DNA of 64,000 nucleotides from Trochalopteron elliotii (lineage: Eukaryota > Chordata > Aves > Passeriformes > Leiothrichidae): assembly GCA_024734555.1 (NCBI GenBank), contig JANPWX010000550.1, forward strand, positions 87,734-151,733. Reading direction: 5' to 3'. The translations under genes were made by a program, and so were the position numbers. The notes beneath the pieces are model-generated. The model did not search any database and was not told where the DNA came from. It worked only from the letters and a program-made list of their open reading frames with translations. Shown one piece after another: positions 51,701 to 60,700 of the stretch. Within the stretch, counting starts at the first letter, position 1, and the number at the start of each line of letters is the position of its first letter.

Positions 51701-54700
51701 TATGGCCTTAGCTTTTGCTTTCTGAAGCTTCAGCAATAGTTTCTGCAGTTGCCAGTAGGATTTTTTGTCATTTTGCCCACATTCTACTTTGAATTCACCA
51801 AAGCCATCCTGCCAATAAAAGAAGACATTGATTGGGTTAATTTTAAGTACTATAACTTGATCTGTTTACCAGGAAAAATACAGGAGAGAAAAGCATTTAT
51901 TGAAAATTGTTCTCCTGGATATAAATTATGCAAGCACAAAGAGAAAAGTTATGCAAAACAAGCTGGAGCTTGTGCCTGCCCACTCTAAATTCATGGGAAA
52001 GTGTGATGCACTTTAAATATTGAAAGCAAGTTCCCTGTCATTTATAATTAGTTTAAAGGATTAAAATAGGAGCTCAGCTAGGAAAGAGAGCCTTAGTCTT
52101 TGCATCTCTGTCATCTCCTCGAATCAAGACAAGCTGCAAAATCCTCCACGTGCCAATCAGCAAAATACCAGATGTTAAAATTTATCCATTCATAATTTCA
52201 GCCATGTAAACTTTACAGACCGCAGCCTGTGCCACAAGGCAGCTTAGAAACATTTTGCTTGTGTAGACAAAGCTATCCTGGGACAATCAGAGCTTTAATT
52301 CTTGCCAAATACACTTATTTTTTCTCTATTCTGCTCTCTGTGGCTGCCAGGAAGTTGCTGTAAAGGAGCAGCTGATGGGAAAAGGAAAACTCTACCGCAG
52401 GAGCCTGAGCTCCCCCAACGTGAATCGGGTGAGTTTTCCCTGCTGGCATCTCCAGCAGCTCCACTCTTCACTCTCAAGTCCTGGAGTCCTGGAACAGAGC
52501 AATGAATTTCCTTCTTTTTCACCCCTCTGTGCTATTTTTTTCTTTTTTTTTTTTCTCTTTCTTTAGAAGATTTGAAAACAAGTTACAAGTATATGCTGAA
52601 CTTAAGCTTTGTAAGTGTTGTGCATAAGAAAAAATGAGACTTATTCTGCCCAAAGTTTGGAAAGAAATCATTTGATAGGGCTGGTAATCAAACTGGTGTC
52701 AAATTCTGGCTCCTCCCAGGTCAAGAATTAAATTTTCACCTTTAATTTCTTGCATTTTAATTCAAACTAGTGTCAAATTCTGGCTCCTCCCAGGTCAAGA
52801 ATTAAATTCTCACCTTTAATTTCTTGGATTTTGATTCTGCTTTAACCACAACACTGTTTCTTCTCAGCCTTACTAGTCAAGAGGCATAGTTATGAATTTT
52901 CTAAAGTTCTTGTTAAGGAATAATTCTGCTTCTTTTAACTCTTCCAGCTTTCTGCAAGCCGCCAGGATTTAGCTCCCCCTTATAACCTGAGCAGTAACAG
53001 GGTGAGTATCTGCAGATCTCCTGGGGAAAACTGGGAAAAAAAGAAAATTATTCTACTCTTCCAGTGGTTAGGAGCATAAATGGGAAATATCTGTGTAAAA
53101 TGGGCCACCCCCATGTGCTCCTGGGATGCTTGGGATAGAAATAGGTTTGGATGTGCTGCTCTGGACCTGTCTGGGGAAGTTCCCAGGTCTTGTCCCATCT
53201 GTAGGAGATGCTCAGGAGCATTGTTCAGCTTTAGAGCTCTTCCAGAGCTTTGACCTGGGTGGAGGGAAAAATTCTGGGAGAAAGGAAGAGGTTTGGGTCC
53301 CTGTGTCAGTTCAAGTCCACCTGTAGACAGAATAAAGGCTGTGAAGTAATCCCTGACCTCCCAGTGGTCCTAAATTTGTGGTGGGTGATAATTCAGCCCA
53401 CTTCACTCCTTAAAAACACCACTATAGACCCAAAAATATTTCTTTAAAAGGTGAAAAATTAAATTTAATCTTATTTTCCAAATCCTAGATCAGCTGAAGG
53501 ATCTCCTCCTGATAGATATTCTGCCCAGCAAGTGTGGAGTGATTTTGAGGGGGAGAATCTGGTGGTGACAAGGCATTTTAATGCATAATGCAGTTGCACA
53601 GAATAATAGAATTTTGATGTAGTGCTCCAGCATTGGTTGCTAAATCTGCTACATCTGATCCATGGAGAGAATGCTAAAATATGTGCAGGTGATAAAGTGT
53701 TTGTGGCAACTTCTATTTGGAGAGAGCTGTGGGGTGTTTCAGTACTGTAAGGTTTTTAAAGCAAAAAATTAAAGGTTAGGATTCTTAATGGTTTCTGTTT
53801 TTCTCCTCCCTTCCCCTCAATGATTTCTCTCATTGCATGTTTCAGAGTCCAAAGGTCCCAGCAGAGGTAATGCATTAGGTCCACCTAATGAGTGGGATAA
53901 TAATTTTATCTCACTATAAAGTTGATTTTTGCTCACTCACACGCTTTTATTTCCTGCTTTGAAGATGCTGCTGGTGGTGCCTCATTTGCATAGCACAGAG
54001 CAAAACAAGTTTTTCCATTGAAATCCTGTCATTAATGCAGTGTGAACTGGTACAAAAAGCAGAGAACTTTTCTCCTTGGGTGCATCTGATGGGTTCTTAC
54101 AGAGCTGGAGCTGTTTAGTGCCATTTGTCACAGATTTTTTGGGCAGGGTGAAGTCATTTCAGAAATAACCCCCTCTCAGCTGAAAAAAAAATAGACATGA
54201 AAGCAAGCAAATATCTAAATATCTGCCAGTGAATATTAGCCTGGAGATGAGATGAATGTTGAGACTTCCTCTCAAATCTTGCTCAAGCTTTCTGGCTTTT
54301 ATAGTTCAGTATGAGCAACTCCTGATTTCTGTGAACAAATGACTTTAAAATAATAACTGGGCCAATGGAAAATGTGCTTTATCTTAGTTTTGTGTTAATG
54401 CTCTCAGAGGAATGACCCCTTTTCCCAAGCTTTGGTTAACTGGGGTTATTGGCAGTGGTTTGCATGAGGATTTTGCAGCTCTTGGCCGTGGCTGTAGTTG
54501 CTGACAGAGACTCTGTGCTGCAGGAATGTGGAGCTGAGGTGCTGGAGCTGCTCCCCTTGCTTGCAGTGAGCTTCAATCCAAGGCACTTGTTCCTCAGGAC
54601 GTGGAGGTGTGACCTCCCCAGCTGGGAATTCCTGGGTTTGGATGGATCTCTGGTTCCAGGCCAGGTTGGACAGGGCTTGGCACAGCCTGGCTTGGTGGAA

Positions 54701-57700
54701 GTGGAGTGGAATTAGGTGACCTTTAAACCCTCCCAGCCCAAACTGTTCTGTCATGCAGTGATCCAGTTTCAATAGGAGGGTGAGGAAAAGCTTTTGCCAT
54801 CCCAGTGAAATACTTAACAAATCCTTAAAAGTCCCTGTAGCACACAAAGCTCACTGGTGAGATCAGTCCTGTCCCTTTTAGCATAAAGGACCTGAGAATA
54901 GCTTGACAGGCAGAGTTTTGGTTAAGCTGGATGTCTTTGTCCATTGATGAGAAATTTGGTGGCAAAGAAATCTTCTGCAGCAGTCATAGTTTGTTATTTT
55001 ATTGTCATTTTACCGGGAATTGGGTGTTATTTGTTACAATAAGCCAATCCCAAACAACTGATTTAATGTATCACAGGGAAAAGCAGTGACAGGACAGTAA
55101 CAACACCTGAACTGGGTGCAGAATATTGATGGAACATTCCAGAATATTCCTTAACTTTTATTCCATTACTTTATTTCTCTCCTCTAATTGTTATTCCTTG
55201 CCTCCCTGCTGCCTTTACCATGGATTTTTAGCTTTGTGGAAAGGGCTCCTGAGTCTCATTCCTCTTTGTCAAGCACCATCCTGGTGCTGGTAAAGTTTGG
55301 AATGTGGATGCTGCTCCATTCTCCAGCACTCAGAAGAGCCAGGGCTCATTCCCTTTTGAAAAAAAAAAAAAAAAAAAAAGGAGTATTAAACAATTAAACA
55401 AGAATATTATATGAACTGAAATAAGAATTAAAGATGGTGTCAATGCAACTGCAACAGGCAGCTCAGGAATTTCAAGAATTAGGGCATGGATTCATCTTGC
55501 AGATTTTTGGTAGGAAAAACATGGATGGGTGGTCCCATCCTCCTGAAGAGCTGGAAAAGTCCTTCTCCAGGACTGGAGCAGAGGTGTGGGATTGGCACAT
55601 TTTGGGGGAAAAAAAAACACCTTAAAGAATATCCCAGTGTGCTGACAGCATAGAGAGATTCCAGGGAGCAGGAGGACTCTCACACTGGCCTGTGCATTCC
55701 TGGAAAATATTTAAGTCACCTCTGGGAATTTTTAACTTCTGGATTTACTTCAGAAGAGTTTGATGGACTTTTAGATTGTTTGTCAGCAGGACTGCACGTG
55801 GCCTCACCTCTAGGTTCTGTCTTAATGAGAAAGACAGAATTTTTCTCTGCTTAAATGAGAAAAAGGCAATTTTTACTCCTGTTACCCCTGCAGATTTGGT
55901 TAGGGGAGAGTGAGGTGAGTTTGATTTCTCCTTGCACATCAGCTGATGCAGAGGTATTGAGTGTCTTAGTCTTGATATCAGATACAGGGGGTGAATTTTC
56001 ATGTTCAAGGGGGCTTTTGTTCAAAATTTAATTTAATTTAATTCGGTTGGATGCTGAATTTAAAAATTGAGTTGACTGAACTGGCTGAATCAGAGGCACA
56101 AGGAATGGAAGGCACCTCTGAGGTGTTTTACAGATCAGACTGAGGCACATACTGATGAAAAATATCACAAGCTGCTCTTAAAACTTGGACAGTTGTCCTT
56201 CCTTTCCCAAAGGCCCAATATTTGTAGCTCAAAATCCAAGTAAGACAAGATGGTGCCATTCAACCTTCAGGTTTTTCTGGGAACCAGAGGTTTTTTTCAG
56301 CAAATTGGTGCCGTGGAGGTTGAACTTGAATAATTCTGCTGTTCATGAGAACAAGTGCCTTTTGTCCCAGCTGTGTGTCCCAGCTGTTTGCTTGTATTCC
56401 AGTGCTCCATGGTCACCTTTTCCTAAGCCTTTTCTGAACTGCTGAAATAATAAAACACAAGAACTATTCATTTCTCTTACCCAGTGGCTGCATTTTAATG
56501 GTCTGTCAGCTTCAAGGAAAGATTTGTCAGGTAAACCCTCCAGATGACTTAGGTAGTGATCATCCCTAACCTGCCCTAAAGGTTTTGTGCATGAAATAAA
56601 TTCCCTGGGTTTTTTTTTTTCATGGAGGATGTGTGAAAGAAGGGAAGGCAGAGGAGGAGAAGGTGTTATAAAAATAAAACACTTTATGAACAGCTCTGCA
56701 TTAAAACACATCAAGGGACGTGCATTCTTCTGGTGGCTACTTGGATTTGTTAAATTAAATCACTTGACCTCTGTTTGGTCACTTGGCAGAGGGCAGATAT
56801 ATTCATGAAATGATGACTCCTCTGGGCAAATGATTTGTAAGCTTCCTCTCTTTCTCTCACCACCCTTCTTGAGACAGAAAAGAGTCACAGCACTTAAATA
56901 AGAATAATAAGAAGAATAGACTTAAAACTTGTAGTGGTGCAGTTGGTGAATGCACAAAGCAACACAGGAGAGTGCTGGATGACTCCAGGTGGGAAACTTG
57001 GGAACTTCATCAACTTAATGTAGTTAATAATCATTTTTATTTTTATTTTTATTTTTAGTGAGACTGACATGGGTTATCTTTCGATCCAGCTTAGTAAAAT
57101 CATTCATGAATTACTTTTTCCCTCTGCACAGCAGTTGACACTTCAGTTGTCCCCAGTATTTTCTTTTCCAAGTGTTCCCCTGATTAAACTGATTTTGATG
57201 GTTTGTTGTCATGTCAGAGCTGAGGGTCACAAATCTGACCTTCAGGCTTAAAACTGTGATCTCTGCACTCTCTCTAAAGCAAGGGTAATTCAAAAACCCA
57301 ACATGCCTTAAGTAACCAACCCCACAAATCCTTTTCTCATTCCTGTTCTCAGGACCTTCACTGTATTTAGCCTGGCAAAATAGTTAAAAGTTATTTAGAA
57401 AATGTAATCATCCACAGTACCAAGGCTGAAGCAAAATTTCTGAAAGATGCTAAGAAAAAAGCCTTTTCCTACAGAACAAGTCACCAAATGCTGCCATTCT
57501 TTCTGTGCAGGATGAATATTCTGAAAGTGTTCTGCTGGTTCTTACCTACTCCCATTTTTTCAGCATTCCCCAAACTAGAAAGTCAAGATATTTGCCTGAA
57601 ATCATTTTTCTCTTGGAACAGTCAGTGAAGGGCACTCCTGACTCAACAGATCATGACTCAGAAAATCATTTAGTTGCTCTTTACCTGCACTGAGTCCCTG

Positions 57701-60700
57701 TTCTAGTAAGCTGCAATACTCTTTGAGTAAGCTGCAATACTCTTTGAGTATTTGTAATATTCTTTCTGTTTCTTCTTTTACTGTGGTCCCCAAAAGCACT
57801 TGGGCTTGGCTCAGAATGTGTCACCTTGATCCACTTGTCTTTAAGAGGATCACCATCTCAAGATCCAAAAGGATCACTAATCAAGCTTTATATTCTCCAA
57901 AAATGAAGCTTTCGGGTGCTTTTCACTCTTCCACAGCTCTTTTTCCTCATCCAATGCCAACATCTACCAGGCTGATGGCAGACTAGGCCAGGAGGCAACA
58001 AAACCAGTATTTCAAGATTATTTTGAGTCTTGTGCTATTTGGTTTGAGTCTTCCATTTTTTTATTAATCTCTTCACATGATAAGGCCACCTGAGAGAAAT
58101 CGGCACTAATAGTAACACAAAAGCCAAAAAAAAAAAAAAAATTAAGAGTTTGGGGATGAGGAATAGGAAAGATGGTCTCATGGAACCATTTTATGGAATT
58201 TTCCAGCCTCTTGGGATGTGTGTAAGACATAAATGATTTGCAGGTCAAAGATAATGCTGGAATTGGAGGCTTGAGGCATGGGCAGAGCAGGAAGCTTTTC
58301 TTTCCAGAAGGGCTTTAACACCAAAGTCCTCAAAAATAGCAGGCTAAACAAACCCCTGCTGCTCCCAGCTTGACTTTCAGGCTGCCTCAGTGACCTCAGA
58401 CATCCACCAGTTCTCCCAAATTTGTCTTCCCAGCTGCAGCAGCACTGTCTGTACCTGGGGCAGGAGGGCTGAGGACAGGTCCTGCTCTGCCCAAGTGAGG
58501 TTACTTGCTATTCAAAGCAGGAGAGTTTCCCTGGGACTGACTTATAGATCCAAATGGAAATGATTCTTGCCCTGGGCTGCTCACCATGACCTTCAACCCA
58601 TTGGAGAAATCTATTCCTCCTATCCTGGCTTATTTATTATTTGTGAAACATTCATGACTTCAAGTTCCAGTTAAGATTAGTTGGGCTGCCTGTCTTTTTT
58701 TATGTTCAAGGTCAGATGAATTCCTTGCATCCAACAGTGGGGAGCTTCTTGGAAAAGCACATTTCCTCCCTCTTCCTCCAGGAAAAAACACATGAAAATT
58801 ACAGTCTGGGATGCAGCAGGTCCTTCCATCCCTTGTAATTCCTGCACCATTTTACTGTGAAAGTATTTATCTTCCTGTTACATCCTTTATAACACAAGCA
58901 AAATTCAGGTGTGCAACAAAATCCAGATTTTGCTCCACCCATTGCAAAGCTCTTGACCAAAAAAGAAAATGGGATTGGACTTCAGTTTTTATCAGTTTGG
59001 CTGCACCATCCTGCCCTTGCAGCCTCTGACTGTGGAAAGGTGAAGCTTTGCAAGATCATCCTGAGAATATTTTGCTGCCTGAACAGCACAACACTTTCCC
59101 CACCAGACCCTGAGGCTTCTTGAAGAGTCTGAGACTGGACTTTTTTTGACCCATAGGCTCATACTGAGTTGCCTTCAGGTCTCCTATAAATGAGGTAAAT
59201 GAGAAAGAAGGAGCTGCTTTTGCAGTGTGTGCCTCCCTCAGACGTTTTCAGCACAACCCCATGTGGAATTTTGGTCTCCCTTCCAGCTCTGCACACTCAG
59301 TTTGGGTGAAGCAAAACCAAGCCCTGTCCTGCATCCACATGAAACTTCCAGCAGAGACATATTGGAGTAATCATTGCAGACAAATTTATAAATGATTTTA
59401 CTTAGCAAGATGAGAGAATTAATGAAAAATGGATTTTGACACATGGATTCTTGACACTGGGATGGTGATGTGAAACACCAGGTGAAACAAGTCCCTGTTA
59501 GAGAGGCTTTTGTCACTGAGCCAGTTTCTGGCTGTGAGTTTGAGAGGAAAGTTCCAAAACCACAGTGGAATTTGTACAAGCAAGAGAAGTCACCCCTCGT
59601 GTGCAGAATGGTGTGTGGGATCCATGGGAAAACCCAACTAGAGAGCCCTGGGATCTTGGGAAGGCAAAGGAGCTGCTCTTCTCTCTGTCAGTCTTTCTTC
59701 CTCATCTGCATCAGGCTCTTGTAGGGTTGAAAATAATCTTGTTTCATCTTCAAAACCCTTGTCAAAACCCTGACCTGTCCTAATCTTTTTTGTTGCTCCT
59801 GCTATCCACAGCTTGGGATATTCCAGCTTTCTCTTTCCCAGGCTATCAGAAAACATTGTAGTGCCACAGTTGCTTCCTCTTGATCAGATCAACTCCTCCA
59901 GCCTTTAGGTCCTGTATTTGTCTTGTTTAAAGCTCTGTCCTCACCCTTTTTCCTGAGTAGATACACAAAACGTTCAGGAATTTTGGGCAGACAGCACTGC
60001 ATTATTTTCACCTGGTTGTAACATACTCAGCTTCCAAAACACAGCAGCACAAGTGAGGTCTAGAAATAATTTTTAAAAAATTGTGTGAGGTGTAGAAATA
60101 AACTTTCCCTGTGCCTTTATGTTGAGGGTGCTCATCTTTGCAGGGCTGGGTCTGCCACCTAAAAGCACCTCTGGGGGAAGGGTCTTTCCTCAACTCTGGC
60201 ACTCTGAGCTTGGCAGAGGGTGTGTGCAGGGTGTGTCAGGATTGCTGTGCTCCTGCTGCTGTGCTGACTTGGAAAAACACCTTTTTTTTTTTTATTTTCC
60301 CCCCTCTAGGGTCGATGGGAGAGTCAGCAAGATGTGTCCCAAGGTGCCACAAACTCCAGTAGAGGCATTAGTCCATCTCGTACCTCCCTGCCGAGCCCTG
60401 GGCAGCAAAACCACTCTCCTGATCCAGGTAAGGGCTTTTCTTCAGCTCAGAAAACTCTCCTGATCCAGGTAAGGGCTTTTCTTCAGCTCAGAAAACTCTC
60501 CTGATCCAGGTAAGGGCTTTTCTTCANNNNNNNNNNCTCCTGGTCCAGGTATGGGCTCTTTTTCAGCTCAGAAAACTCTCCTGGTCCAGGTATGGGCTCT
60601 TTTTCAGCTCAGAAAACTCCTGGTCCAGGTATGGGCTCTTTTTCAGCTCAGAAAACTCTCCTGGTCCAGATAAGGGCTCTCCTACAGCTCATAAAACTTC

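Larger units (their letters stand above)
53002..60309. other. 7.3-kb intron
   Basis: Holds a 21-nt microexon candidate (53846-53866), a degraded CR1 tail, an A21 run, a 21-bp tandem duplication at about 57706-57747, an ATTTT microsatellite at 57031-57057 and a T run near 60283-60292. No other exon was recognised. Confidence 0.6.

Noticed and set aside
55320..55400. A21 run as the tail of a processed pseudogene
   Set aside because: No recognisable coding or SINE sequence precedes it.
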